DNA of 64,000 bases from Gracilaria gracilis (GCA_030374805.1 JARGSG010000189.1:1612001-1676000), one strand, 5' to 3'; shown: positions 20,623-30,282, counted from the stretch's first letter. Notes: generated from the letters alone by a model not told the origin. Numbers and translations are program-made.

Positions 20623-21801
20623 TCACGGTTTAACGGCGATGAAGCTTCTGTGTCGTGGTGTCGTGCGTTCTGAAGTAACTTGTACAAAGCCCGCATCCGA
20701 GAGTACTTGTGCAACATCAAGAAAGTAGTACTGGTCCATATAGGGTTCTGTACTCTTCATTAGAGTCGCCAACGCGGGTGGTAAGTTTCGAATCGTCTCA
20801 GAACGAGGGTCCTGATCCATGAAGGCAAACACTCCACCAGAACGCAAAACGCGGAACGCTTCGCGGACAATGGCGGCAGTAGCCACGTCAGGAAGTTCGT
20901 GAGCGACAAGTTGCATGGTCCACAGATCAAAAGTATCAGACTCAAAGCCGGTATTCTCTGCCATAGCATGTACGTATTCTACTTGTGCCCTGGATGAAGC
21001 GGGCTTGTTCTCGTCGTCTTCAGTCTGAAACCTGTTTGCAACGGCAAGAAAGTAAGGGGAGGCGTCAAGGGCCTTGACGTTTGGAAGCGGTAACGACGAG
21101 CCACGAGAAGCAATGACTCGAGAAACAAGATCGCGAGTTGACATGCCCACACCACAACCTGCGTCAATGATGTTGAACTCGGGTCTCATTAGCCAGTCAT
21201 GCGGGGCGTTGGCCTTGATAGACTGGAAGAACGGCGCTCGAATTCGAGAGGCAGCTTCCTGTGGAGAGACATCGGTGAAGACACGCTTGGACATTGACAG
21301 AGTGGCGGATCGAACCTCAAAAGCTGGTAACCATCCAAGGTTACCCTCCGGGTACGCATGGAAGGGCTTGGTGTAATACGAAGGGTACTCGAGCAGTGGA
21401 TCGAGGACAGCATCCAAAGCGCCCTTTCGTTGAGAAGAGCCTTCCGGCAAGGCGGCATTGAGCGCGGCAACCTCACCGCTCCAATTGATGCCAGAACGCT
21501 CGGCCGTGGAGATGAGCACCCGTCGCGCTCCGTAGCGGAGAAGAAGCGTGACCGGCGGAAAGTGGATGAGAAAGTTGACGACGCGAGAGGCGAGGGTTGT
21601 GCCGGCCCAGGTCGGCGCGTCGGGCTGCTCGTTGAACGGCGGGTTGGGGGTGCGAGTGGAAGGCGGAGGCGGCGGCACGGGCGCGGCGGTGCTGGCGGAT
21701 GGGACTTGTGGGCAGCGCGGCCTTCGCGGGGAGACGGGGCGAAGGGCCGTGGAGGGGTGATGATACAGGGGAGATGGCTGCAAGAATGCGGCGGACGACA
21801 T
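20623..21801 (-). CDS. SAM-dependent methyltransferase, class I, probably plastid-targeted
   Basis: 392 residues. The first 55 or so are rich in Ser, Pro, Arg and Ala and nearly free of acidic residues, as in a plastid transit peptide. The segment YYTKPFHAYPEGNLGWLPAFE is a hallmark of a plant and algal family of uncharacterised methyltransferases (cyanobacterial relatives exist). The Rossmann fold shows motif I IIDAGCGVGMSTRDL (near residue 210), an acidic end to strand 2 (VKALDASPYF), DLWTMQLVAHELP (near 294) and ALRVLRSGGVF-like EAFRVLRSGGVFAFMD. The substrate is unknown. It is transcribed away from the small secreted-protein gene at 22536, so they may share a promoter region. Confidence 0.82.
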   Translation of the reverse strand: MSSAAFLQPSPLYHHPSTALRPVSPRRPRCPQVPSASTAAPVPPPPPSTRTPNPPFNEQPDAPTWAGTTLASRVVNFLIHFPPVTLLLRYGARRVLISTAERSGINWSGEVAALNAALPEGSSQRKGALDAVLDPLLEYPSYYTKPFHAYPEGNLGWLPAFEVRSATLSMSKRVFTDVSPQEAASRIRAPFFQSIKANAPHDWLMRPEFNIIDAGCGVGMSTRDLVSRVIASRGSSLPLPNVKALDASPYFLAVANRFQTEDDENKPASSRAQVEYVHAMAENTGFESDTFDLWTMQLVAHELPDVATAAIVREAFRVLRSGGVFAFMDQDPRSETIRNLPPALATLMKSTEPYMDQYYFLDVAQVLSDAGFVQVTSERTTPRHRSFIAVKP

Positions 21802-22430
21802 TTTCGGAAGCTGCTAAAGGCGGAGTGGAGGGCACGAGGAAGAAGCGGGTATTGGTGAAGTTAGTTCATCTATCTACAGGATTCGAAGGTGTAAACGACC
21901 GCACCTCGGCAATGCCTCTCCACAATTAGCGGCTGTGCTTCGCTGCTGCGGTCCGCTCTGAATCAGATCGGCGCGCCCACGTGTGCCACTGGGCGCTCAC
22001 TTCTCCGCGTGTGCGGAAGGCAGACACCAAAATGCAGAAGCGAGTCGTCTGGTGTGAACGACGACACGTGCAAGACAAGCCGTAACTTATCTTACATAAA
22101 GTTATCCTGCAAAGGGAATCCATAGAGTTCTTGGTCTCAGTTAATATGCGTACCATTTCTCTTCGCCTATACGCAGTGCAGAGCTCTGGATGATCATCGT
22201 TTATGATAGAGGTCGTCAACCACTGCTTAATCAGCACTTCGGGCCCGACTACAAGTCCCGTGTATTTTCGGGTATCGTTAAACTTTCGAAAGCCTTGTAG
22301 TCTTCGACTCCATTCAAAGCCAAGCTATATTTCTTGGAAGCAGCAAGCACGACATGTGATTAGTTCAACTTTTCATATTTCGCCACAGTGCTAATGGCAC
22401 TGGCTTTCTACGACATTTCATTGTACTCCA
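21802..22430. other. Intergenic region between divergent genes
   Basis: 630 bp upstream of both the methyltransferase (minus) and the small ORF at 22536 (plus). No coding similarity. It is likely to hold both promoters. Confidence 0.4.
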
Positions 22431-22438
22431 TATAAAAG
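22431..22438 (+). promoter_or_regulatory. TATA box of the small secreted ORF
   Basis: TATAAAAG, 98-105 bp before the ATG at 22536, in a good position for a short 5' leader. Confidence 0.6.
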
Positions 22439-22535
22439 CATCCCTATCAAAGCCTCTTATCAATTCGTCGGTACCCCTTCGTCATCTTCCGCTCCCCAAG
22501 CTTCTCTGTTCGTCTTAGGTGCCAACAACTACCAA

Positions 22536-22736
22536 ATGATTCATCTCATCACCATCGTTCTTTTCTTGTGCGCATCTGGAGCTTTCGCCGTTATGTCTCG
22601 TTTCGAATCGTTCGACAAGATCGAAAGAATGCTTCGCCCAATTTATCGCTTATCCGCCGTCGGCCTGCATGCTAGTATAAACCTCTTCATCTCAATATGG
22701 CTTGCTTTGTTGCAAATCACCATATACAGTTTTTGA
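22536..22736 (+). CDS. Small secreted or membrane protein, 66 residues
   Basis: The first 18 residues are a clear signal sequence (MIHLITIVLFLCASGAFA). The mature part starts VMSRFESFDKIERML and ends in a hydrophobic stretch (INLFISIWLALLQITIYSF) that could be a membrane anchor. A TATA box lies about 100 bp upstream. No family is recognised. It could also be the first exon of a longer gene: no donor site is obvious near its stop. The signal sequence together with a TATA box is the main support. Confidence 0.45.
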   Translation: MIHLITIVLFLCASGAFAVMSRFESFDKIERMLRPIYRLSAVGLHASINLFISIWLALLQITIYSF

Positions 22737-23086
22737 ACCATGCTGCTCGGCGAATTGACCGTGATAGGTAGACTGGTCTTGGTACTGATGCGCCGCTTTC
22801 AGGTTCACCTTTAACAATCTGCATGTCTCTCATACATGACCACATCAGACGAATCACCGATCTTTGAGCTCTAAAGAAAGCACCAAACTCCTGACTGTTT
22901 GAGTATCCTGTGTTTCTGTGCAACCAGAGGATGGCCTTAATGTTCGTTCAAAGTACGGCCGTAAAGGCCCTAAAGATCATGCAAGAGGGAGACCGACAAC
23001 CGGTTCGGGCGGCGGTCGTGTTTAATGTATTACTTGAGGTAAAACTAGAGTTACTGTCTATCTATGAACTTTATTATTCGAGCCGG
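22737..23086. other. Intergenic, nothing recognised
   Basis: 350 bp between the small ORF and the convergent pseudokinase; no motif in any frame. Confidence 0.4.
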
Positions 23087-24031
23087 TCAAGAGCCCTCAG
23101 TATCAACCAAATCAAAGCGATAATCAACTCGGTATCCCTGAACCCTCAGTTCCTTCCTTAACACCCTCTCAAGCTGCCCGTAGTCAGGAATCTCGTCCTC
23201 ATCAATGTCAAAGATCATGTTGAACAGATCTTCCAGCCATTTAATTCCTTCGCAGTCTACTTCATGGAGGAACCTGTTCCTCATCTCGTACGTCACCAAG
23301 AACCGGTCCGCTTGGGACATCGGGGAGGAACCAAAGCACCTCAAATCCCATGGCAGAATCCCTCCGAACAAGTGCCACAGTGTATAGCCAAGTGATTCAA
23401 GATCATCCATTCTGGTGGGAAGTTCGCCATTGAAAGTCCTTGTACTCATAAACAATCTGTTAACTATCACGCCAACATTTTTGTTCTCTGCCTCTGTTCG
23501 GGTTTGTTGTTCTGTAAAGCGATAGCTTAATGCAAAGTTGACTAAGTACAGCTTATTCATGCCTCTTCTACCTGTGCCGACCAGAATGTTCTCCGGCCTG
23601 ATGTCTCGGTGGAGAATGTTGTTTGAATGAATGTATTTCAGAACTCGAATCATTCGGATTCCAATCATGAGCACAGTTTTTATCCAATGTTTCTGTTTGA
23701 GGTAGAAAAAATGTTCGATGGACGGACCAAGTCGCTTGGTGACCATCACTTGGTGTCCGGAATGAATGCCCAGCACTTGGAGCTTGGGAAGGCCTCCTCT
23801 GAGTCTTCGAAACCGAGTAGTCCATTTGTTAAGTTTCGCGAGGGAAATAAGCTCGGCGAGGATTTGTTTTTGATAGTTATATGATACAAGTTTGAGGGCC
23901 ACGCCTTTGCCTTGAACATCTGTTGCAGAGTATACGCAGCTATATTCGTCAGTTTTGAGCAGTTGGTCAATGGTGTACTTGGAACATACTAATGTGCCTT
24001 TTGGAAAGGTTTGAAGCTCCATCTTGCCCAT
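23087..24031 (-). CDS. Casein kinase 1-family pseudokinase
   Basis: Start chosen at MGKMELQTFPKG (24031), where kinase-fold similarity begins; an upstream in-frame ATG at 24229 would add 66 low-complexity residues. CK1 signatures are plain: LHRDIRPENILVG in the catalytic loop and DDLESLGYTLWHLFGGILPWD in the C-lobe. The ATP-binding Lys is kept (GVALKLV), but the glycine loop is replaced by LLKTDEYSCVYSA and the DFG motif reads VNFAL, so the metal-binding Asp is Asn and the Gly is Ala. This points to a protein that folds as CK1 but transfers phosphate poorly or not at all, and may act as a scaffold or decoy. It is divergent from the exonuclease-like gene, 0.9 kb away. Confidence 0.82.
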   Translation of the reverse strand: MGKMELQTFPKGTLVCSKYTIDQLLKTDEYSCVYSATDVQGKGVALKLVSYNYQKQILAELISLAKLNKWTTRFRRLRGGLPKLQVLGIHSGHQVMVTKRLGPSIEHFFYLKQKHWIKTVLMIGIRMIRVLKYIHSNNILHRDIRPENILVGTGRRGMNKLYLVNFALSYRFTEQQTRTEAENKNVGVIVNRLFMSTRTFNGELPTRMDDLESLGYTLWHLFGGILPWDLRCFGSSPMSQADRFLVTYEMRNRFLHEVDCEGIKWLEDLFNMIFDIDEDEIPDYGQLERVLRKELRVQGYRVDYRFDLVDTEGS

Positions 24032-24929
24032 TTGTTGTTGGGACTGCAAACGTAGGTGGCCAAGTGGTTGGAAGATGAAAGGTGGACAAGGAAGAAAGTC
24101 AGTGGATGAGAGTTGTGACGCGGGTACATGAGCTGGGCACAGGAGAGAGTTGCTGGAACGCACATCGTGCTTAAGTAGTTGGAGCTCGGAACGGATAAGA
24201 GTCATGCTAGTGGTGCGGACAACTGACAATTCAAGACTGCACAGAAACAGAATAGGAGAGGAAGGTCTCTCATAGTTGAATGTAGATAGCGGGTGGATGG
24301 GTGCACGAGCGCTCAGCGCTGGGAGTGGAACCCATGATCTGCACGGTGAGAGCGCTATCTATCTTCATACCGAAGGTACATTTGCATTCAAGCTGAAGGA
24401 TCGTCGGCAATGACGTGCGAGCTACGAAGCAAGTCTCCTCAACGAGAAATGTGGACATTTTCAGTTTTACCTTCACTGCGGACCCGTGCCCGTGGCCAAT
24501 CAAAACAGCATTACAAAGGTCGAGTGGACACTGGACAGGCGCCAAAGAGATGGCAACACTTGTACGTGTTCCTCACCGCTTCCCCACCTCGCTCGTCGTA
24601 ACTTGCGACGCGCACAGAAGGGCGGGGTGCGGCAGCCTCTGTGCTCGGTCGCTCGGAGATGGTGCGGAACTCCAATGCAACAGATACTCGTCTCCAAGGC
24701 AGATGTGCGAAGTACCAAGGTACAATACAGTATGCAACCCTTACCGCTAGAGCTTGGGAAATGATTGGATACTAGCACCGGTTGGTCATACAGCTTCACC
24801 ATAGGTGTGGTGACATCTTCAATTGATGTGTTCCCACTTCCAATGCTTCTGCGGTTCCACCCGCTTCGTCCCACTAACGCGAACCGGCCCGCCCATGCGC
24901 AGCGAAAGCCATGTTTCACAGCTCACACT
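24032..24929. other. Divergent intergenic region
   Basis: About 900 bp between the pseudokinase and the exonuclease-like gene. The kinase frame extends to 24229 and the exonuclease-like frame begins at 24765 if upstream ATGs are used. A CCAAT word is at 24493-24497. No other gene seen. Confidence 0.4.
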
Positions 24930-26660
24930 ATGTCGTCTTCAAAGTCTTCGACCTTGCCAACTCCGCCATCGTCATCCTCTAAACAATTCAAACTCTACGT
25001 CTGGGACACAGGTACAACAGGGAAGGACCCAGAGCGCAACGCCATTAGGGCTCTTGCAGTCGTAGAATACACCAGCTCCTCCAAGTTTGTCACTCGATTC
25101 AGCTCCGCAGTTTGCCCTCGAGATGTCTCCACCGTGAAAGCACATGACCCATCAGCGCCCTCATTCTCGCTCGCATGGAAGCAGTTTGGGTCCTTTATTC
25201 GCAAACTTTCCGGGGAGGAAACACCTCTTCTCGTTTCACATAATGCCTTGTTCCATTTGTCTTTCTTACAAGCTGAGCTTGCTCGTGATGGAATGCAACT
25301 GCCGTCGGACTGGCACTTTGGGTGTTCTCTTCAACTAGCCCGAACCCTAAATATCGCTTCTTTCTCTCATGCTCAAAACGCTCTTGCCGAACACTTTGGT
25401 ATTGGTGCTGACCGCGAACCTTGTGCTGAAAATGACATCCTTGTTCTTCGTGACATCTTGGTGGCCATTGATGGCGAGTATTGTAAAGACGGCTCCACAG
25501 AAAGAAGAACTTTGCCCATGCTGTGTCATGACCCCAGTGCCCTTCACCACTCAAACTTAGCTGCGGACAAAGGAAAAGGTCGTCTCGACACAGACAAGAG
25601 AGAACCGCACAGCCCTCCTCTCTCACACACATCCAAGGAAGGAACCGATAGCGGAAACGCATCTTGCTTTTGTGTAAAGCGAATCCTGGCAGGGAAGGAG
25701 TATCGGTCTTCCTTGACCTCGCGAACCATCAGGAGATCACCCTTCGCACCACCCCTATCGGAATCCTTCCATTCGTTAGAATCGCAGAAGATCGCTTCTT
25801 CATCAGGAGAAGGCAAGTATTTCATAACAAAGACGGGATCAAAGTTTCACGTCGACGGATGCAAGTGGTTAGCGCGATCACGAATCCCAGTATCTTCCCC
25901 TCCGGCTGAGCTTGGCCCATGTGGCACTTGCCTCCCATTCGAAGAGCCTCACGTTGTTAGGTCGTCTTCCCCGCCAGTACTGAGCCAAGCAGCACAGTTG
26001 TTCTACATCACGAGGACGGGCACCAAATATCACGTTAACAGCTGCAAATGGTTGAAGGCATCTAAGATTCCCAAAGCGCACCCCCCTGCAGGTTTTAGCC
26101 CATGTGGCACGTGCCGCCCGAACAAAGAGTATGGACAAATTTCTCGCGGGTCAGGAGCAAAGCGAAAGTCCTACAGATCGCCAATCTCAGTCGCGGACAG
26201 GGGTAACGCTAACCTTACGGCGCGGTTTTATTTGACGAAAACTGGGACAAAGTATCATGTTGAAAGCTGTCCAAGTCTGAGACGATCAAAGATCGGTACA
26301 GACTTGCCACCGGTGGGCTATGATCCGTGTGGAATTTGCATGAATGGAAGCAGTTCGGCCGTTTCGGGAGCGTCCAAAGTAGAAGGATTGCAAGAAGCGG
26401 TTGGGGATACGAGTGGATCGAATGGGGCGAAGTTGTACGTGACCAAGACTGGAAATAAGTTTCACATTGAGGGGTGTGCATCATTGCGGAAGTCGAAGAT
26501 TGGGTGCGATCCGCCACCAGCTGATTATACAGCTTGCGGTCGCTGTCTGCCATTTGGAATCGATAAGAATGGATCTGCTTCCTCCTGCAATGAAACGGTG
26601 GAGAGTATGAGACAAAAGGTTTCTACGTTCCCAAAGACGAGAGCGAATGTGAAGGAGTAA
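24930..26660 (+). CDS. DEDDh exonuclease-fold protein with four HxxxC/CGxC modules
   Basis: Start taken at MSSSKSS (24930); an in-frame ATG at 24765 would add 55 residues that could be a targeting peptide. Residues about 20-185 follow the DnaQ/TREX exonuclease plan, but key residues differ: VWDTGTTG has Gly28 where the catalytic Glu belongs, HNALFHLSFL has His109 for Asp, and PCAENDIL keeps Asp169 but has Pro164 for His. Activity is unlikely. Residues about 230-295 are a polar linker. Four copies of a 40-residue module then follow, near 296, 358, 433 and 501, each with TKTG-K-(Y/F)HxxxC, SKI and CGxC, giving one His and three Cys able to bind zinc. Similar single modules occur at the ends of bacterial nucleases and ComEC-like proteins. 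Role unknown; nucleic-acid binding is a guess. Confidence 0.75.
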   Translation: MSSSKSSTLPTPPSSSSKQFKLYVWDTGTTGKDPERNAIRALAVVEYTSSSKFVTRFSSAVCPRDVSTVKAHDPSAPSFSLAWKQFGSFIRKLSGEETPLLVSHNALFHLSFLQAELARDGMQLPSDWHFGCSLQLARTLNIASFSHAQNALAEHFGIGADREPCAENDILVLRDILVAIDGEYCKDGSTERRTLPMLCHDPSALHHSNLAADKGKGRLDTDKREPHSPPLSHTSKEGTDSGNASCFCVKRILAGKEYRSSLTSRTIRRSPFAPPLSESFHSLESQKIASSSGEGKYFITKTGSKFHVDGCKWLARSRIPVSSPPAELGPCGTCLPFEEPHVVRSSSPPVLSQAAQLFYITRTGTKYHVNSCKWLKASKIPKAHPPAGFSPCGTCRPNKEYGQISRGSGAKRKSYRSPISVADRGNANLTARFYLTKTGTKYHVESCPSLRRSKIGTDLPPVGYDPCGICMNGSSSAVSGASKVEGLQEAVGDTSGSNGAKLYVTKTGNKFHIEGCASLRKSKIGCDPPPADYTACGRCLPFGIDKNGSASSCNETVESMRQKVSTFPKTRANVKE

Positions 26661-27229
26661 GACGGCAACAATATGCCTCGTCATTAGTTCTGCTGCGGCA
26701 TCTCGAGATAGAACGCAATTGTGATGATCATGATGATGAAACACTCGGTGAGCTCGAACATGTGGGCGCAATAGAAGTGACGACGGCAACAAACGACATG
26801 GGTGAGACTCGGAAGCGTCACCGGTGCGAGTATCTATCTATAGATAGCTGTCCAAGTGTTTGTTGTTGTTCATAGACAAGGCGGCGTTGGAGGACATGCG
26901 GTGACGATATTTGTTGATAAGCACGAGTCGTGGCCACGGCGGCGTTCGAGGACAAGTACGGGAGAAAGGTGTGGACGAAGGTGCACTTGATGACGGAGCA
27001 TGGATTTTATCGTAGTACAAGAGTGGCGTTCCATTTGAATTGGACAGAAGAGGTGGAAGAGGGGAAAAATGTTGCTGCGCCACGCGGATCTACAATTGTG
27101 GAGTGGTAACACTGCAAGCTGTAGCGCTGGGATGGGGCGGCGGCGTTGTATGGAGGCGGAATCGTGCGTTCGCAATAACATGCAGCGAATCGGGGCCGAG
27201 GGAGGCACAGGCTGACAGGGCATCTCTCG
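26661..27229. other. Intergenic, nothing recognised
   Basis: 570 bp between the exonuclease-like gene and tRNA-Pro. Short minus-strand frames here have no motif. Confidence 0.4.
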
Positions 27230-27301
27230 GCGTCTATGGTCTAGAGGTAAGATTCTTCCTTAGGGTGGAAGAGGTCCCGGGTTCGAACCCCGGTAGACGC
27301 C
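27230..27301 (+). tRNA. tRNA-Pro (AGG)
   Basis: 72 nt. The acceptor stem GCGTCTA pairs with TAGACGC, the anticodon stem CTTCC pairs with GGAAG around the loop TTAGGGT (anticodon AGG), and the T arm is CCGGG-TTCGAAC-CCCGG. No intron, no encoded CCA. Internal A and B boxes look normal. Its closest relative in the window is the Pro-TGG gene at 53103. Confidence 0.93.
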
Positions 27302-27516
27302 CTCTGCGTCACCGCTTTGCTTTTGTCGCTGGTCGCTTTTTTGGTGGCTTGGCTGGCATTCTGCTGTCAAGAGCAGCGCTCGAGACGGGGCTGCTGCGAA
27401 AAGTATCTACGAAGGCATGACGTCAGAGCAGTGGGCAAGATGGGAGCCAGGTGAGGTTGCATAACTTGCATTGACATTCGCTCTATACATAATTCACTCA
27501 CTGTGTTCACGAGCTG

Positions 27517-27558
27517 GATCTGCAGAGGTAGATCTGCAGAAGTAGATCTGCAGAGGAT
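27517..27558. repeat. Three tandem copies of a 14-bp unit
   Basis: Unit GATCTGCAGAGGTA with one or two changes per copy. It lies in the gap between tRNA-Pro and the flavin oxidase gene. Confidence 0.75.
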
Positions 27559-27931
27559 GAGGTGCGGCTTATTAATCTCATTTTTGGCACCATGACTGCG
27601 GCGGCGATTGGTGAACAAACAGGCGTCAAGCGCGGCTTGAATAAGAGCAAGCCTTTGGCCAATTGGGTAAATGTTGTTATCGAGCGCTCCAGCCGCTGGA
27701 GCCGCTCCGCTTTTGTATCATAGATAGCTTTTACGATGTTTTGTGTAGTGGGCATTAATGGACGCCAACTAACACACAATATCGTTACGGTCCTCCCCCC
27801 AAGTTGTGGATGCACCGCCGGGTGGAAGCAGCTTCCAGCGGGGGGGGGGGAAAGGGGGGTGCTCCCGTCTGTAAGCCTCCACGCCTCGGCGTGAAAGCGC
27901 CTCCGCCGCGCGCCACGGCGCCGACGTGTGT

Positions 27932-27963
27932 CGCGCGCGTATACGCGCGTACGCGCGTGCACG
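27932..27963. other. Alternating pyrimidine-purine tract with Z-DNA potential
   Basis: 32 consecutive bases alternate without a break and are mostly CG steps with a few TA and TG steps. Such tracts can adopt Z-DNA under negative supercoiling. The position is about 640 bp before the oxidase start codon. Confidence 0.6.
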
Positions 27964-28602
27964 GCTGGACGCAGCCGCCGGAGCGGTACAAACTTGTAAC
28001 AGAACAGTACGAGGTGGCGCTCGCGCGTGGCGCCGCGGCACAGCCGTTTACGTCAGCCACCCGCGCTGCGCAGCAGTTTGTCGGGCTCACGCTCCACGTG
28101 GCGCGCGTCGCCCATTGGCGCCGCGCGCCGCTTGTCTGCACAGCCTCCCACGTCTCCGTCGTCGCGCGCCGCCGCGTATCGCGCGCCGCCGCGGCCCACT
28201 GCGGCTCCGCCCGCGCCCGAGTTCGCCCGTCGCGCGCCATGGCGCCCGCGTGTGCGCCGTCAGCGCTGCGTCGTGGCCGCCTCTGCGCCGCCATGTGTTC
28301 GCCCGTTGAGATGTGCCCGTTTTCGCCACCCAAGTCGTTCTGTTTGCAGACGCCAACGTCTCACCGTGAGGCCGTGCCCGCCGTTTGGCTTCTCTTTAAT
28401 ACTGTCGGATCCTATAATTCGCGCCTTGCTTACCGCCGCGCAACTGTTCTCATTCCGTCAGATAAGCTTAACTTTCTCACTGTGCGTTCATGCACACCTG
28501 CTCCTCTTCATTACTGCACCTCAATTCGCCACTCCACCCCCTTCGTCCGTCCTTCATCCGCTCTTCGTCGTCGTCTCGCTCGCCCCCACCTTCATCGTCG
28601 CG

Positions 28603-30282
28603 ATGCAACCGCTTGTCCACGTGCGAATGTCACTGCTCTGCCCGTTATTGGCCTTGCTGATCGCGCGTGCCGTCGCGTATTACAAGCATCCGTTGTTGTA
28701 CTATGAGCCCCTCCCACCCAAGCTGCCCACCGAGCCGCACGGGCCCGGTGCTCTTCAGTCGGACAACGATCCCAACCCCCCGCGACCGCTCACCGCCCAG
28801 ATCCTAGCCGCAACCGCCCCACCTCCGCTCTCCACGCTTCACCACTTCCTCCGCTGCCTTCCTCGCCCGGACTACGGCCCGACCGTCACCATCTTCGGTT
28901 CGCCCGAGTATGAAATGCTCCGACAGCGTTCGTATCAGTCCAACCGCTCGGCGCCCATGGCGTTTGCCGAGGCTCGTACCGAAGGCGATGTGCAGCTACT
29001 CTTGTTCTGCGCAAACGCGCTCCGACTGCCCGTGTGTGCGCGTGCGGGCGGCCATTCGCTCGTTGGAAAGTCCATGTGTCAGGGCATCGTCATCGACGTC
29101 GGCTTCATCGACCACGTCACGCAGGTGGGCGACGCCAGAGAAGGTTTGTTCGACATTGGCCCCGGCGTCACCATGGGCGGCGTGTTGTGGGATCTACATT
29201 CACACGGCAGATGGTTTGCAAGCGGCGTGTGTCCGGCAGTGGGAATGGGCGGGTATACGTTGGGCGGTGGACATGGGCCGTATGAAGGGCGATTAGGGTT
29301 GGCCGTCGATCAGGTGGTGGGTGTGCGCATGATCGATCGCTTCGGAAGAGTGATTGTGGCCAATGACCATACAAACGCAGAACTGTTCTGGGGTGTGCGT
29401 GGAGCGGGCGGTAGTCAGTTTGGAATCGTGACAAGCTTCCGTGTCAAGACGGCCAGCGCGGCGCCGTTCGATAAGGCGGTGGTGTTCCGCTTCAAGTGGC
29501 CCACGTCGGTGGCCGGGCAGTTTCTACACGAGTGGCAGCAGTATGATGAAGACGGAGGCGACGTTTGGTTCCGCGTGGAGATGTACCTGGAAAAGGGCGG
29601 CGATGGAGGAGTGCACGGCTTCGGAGCTTGCTACAATGTGACGGCAGGATTGGACGAATGCTGGGGACGACTTTCCAGAACAAAGTTCTTCAACTTGCCC
29701 GGACGCAGGACGATTTTCTGGTCGGAGGCAACCAACGCGCTTGACGTGCATGCATTCTTCGGACCGGAAGGTCGGTGGGGTCGACAACGAGCAGTGGATA
29801 TTAGCAAGGCACTGCGGGTGCGAAGATACCAGGGCGCCAATGCTGGGAATGATCGGTTGTATCAATCAACGTTCCTGAAATGGACTCAGCCGCCACCGGC
29901 GGCGTTCTGGCAGACATATGCGGAGTTTTGTGCGAATCCCGCAGGGAGGGACAGCGTGGACTTTGTGGTGTGCGAGATGAATTTGTTCAACAATGCGATT
30001 GACAAAGCACAAAACAATTCGTTTGCTCATCGTGACGCGGAGGTGATCACCCACTACATCATAGGCGGGGGGAATTTGGATGACCAGATCTTCATGTATG
30101 AATGGATGAGAAGACATTTTAGCGCGTACACAAAGGGAGTGTATGTGAATTATCCGGAACTGAGACTGAATGACTACGCAACTTCGTACTGGGGGTCGAG
30201 CCTGCCCAGACTTCAGCTTCTGAAAAGCGAGTATGACCCCTTTTTGTTCTTCTTGAACGCGCAGCCGATTCCCACGGCATAG
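28603..30282 (+). CDS. Secreted FAD-linked oxidase, berberine-bridge/hexose-oxidase type
   Basis: 559 residues from MQPLVHVRMSLL, which starts a signal peptide ending near ARAVA. The FAD_binding_4 domain has RAGGHS (His151) and GVCPAVGMGGYTLGGGHG (Cys210); in bicovalent members of this family the matching His and Cys are both bonded to FAD. LGLAVDQVVGVRMID and ELFWGVRGAGGSQFGIVT follow. The C-terminal BBE motif is YVNYPEL...YDPFLFFLNAQPIP. Such enzymes oxidise sugars or alcohols and pass electrons to oxygen, giving hydrogen peroxide; Chondrus hexose oxidase belongs to this superfamily but this is not the same protein. The substrate cannot be told. The upstream in-frame extension to 28027 is only GC-rich leader. 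Confidence 0.85.
   Translation: MQPLVHVRMSLLCPLLALLIARAVAYYKHPLLYYEPLPPKLPTEPHGPGALQSDNDPNPPRPLTAQILAATAPPPLSTLHHFLRCLPRPDYGPTVTIFGSPEYEMLRQRSYQSNRSAPMAFAEARTEGDVQLLLFCANALRLPVCARAGGHSLVGKSMCQGIVIDVGFIDHVTQVGDAREGLFDIGPGVTMGGVLWDLHSHGRWFASGVCPAVGMGGYTLGGGHGPYEGRLGLAVDQVVGVRMIDRFGRVIVANDHTNAELFWGVRGAGGSQFGIVTSFRVKTASAAPFDKAVVFRFKWPTSVAGQFLHEWQQYDEDGGDVWFRVEMYLEKGGDGGVHGFGACYNVTAGLDECWGRLSRTKFFNLPGRRTIFWSEATNALDVHAFFGPEGRWGRQRAVDISKALRVRRYQGANAGNDRLYQSTFLKWTQPPPAAFWQTYAEFCANPAGRDSVDFVVCEMNLFNNAIDKAQNNSFAHRDAEVITHYIIGGGNLDDQIFMYEWMRRHFSAYTKGVYVNYPELRLNDYATSYWGSSLPRLQLLKSEYDPFLFFLNAQPIPTA

Larger units (their letters stand above)
27302..28602. other. GC-rich upstream region of the flavin oxidase gene
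   Basis: 1.3 kb without a supported gene. From 27780 it turns very GC- and CpG-rich, which opens long meaningless frames on both strands. It holds a 14-bp tandem repeat, a run of 11 G followed by AAA and six G (27840-27859), and 32 bases of perfect pyrimidine-purine alternation (27932-27963). From 28330 to 28602 the sequence is pyrimidine-rich, as expected for a 5' leader. Confidence 0.5.

Noticed and set aside
27680..27710. GCTCCAGC-CG-CTGGAGC palindrome
   Set aside because: Short and isolated; no link to a gene or element.
28027..28602. 192-codon in-frame extension of the oxidase
   Set aside because: It is Arg/Ser/Pro-rich leader sequence; the signal peptide starts at 28603, and an extension would bury it.
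27785..28706. Long open frames on both strands (300 codons plus, 182 codons minus) in the GC-rich block
   Set aside because: They arise from GC and CpG richness, overlap one another in several frames, contain no domain, and are mostly Arg/Ala/Pro. The oxidase start at 28603 with its signal peptide explains the region.
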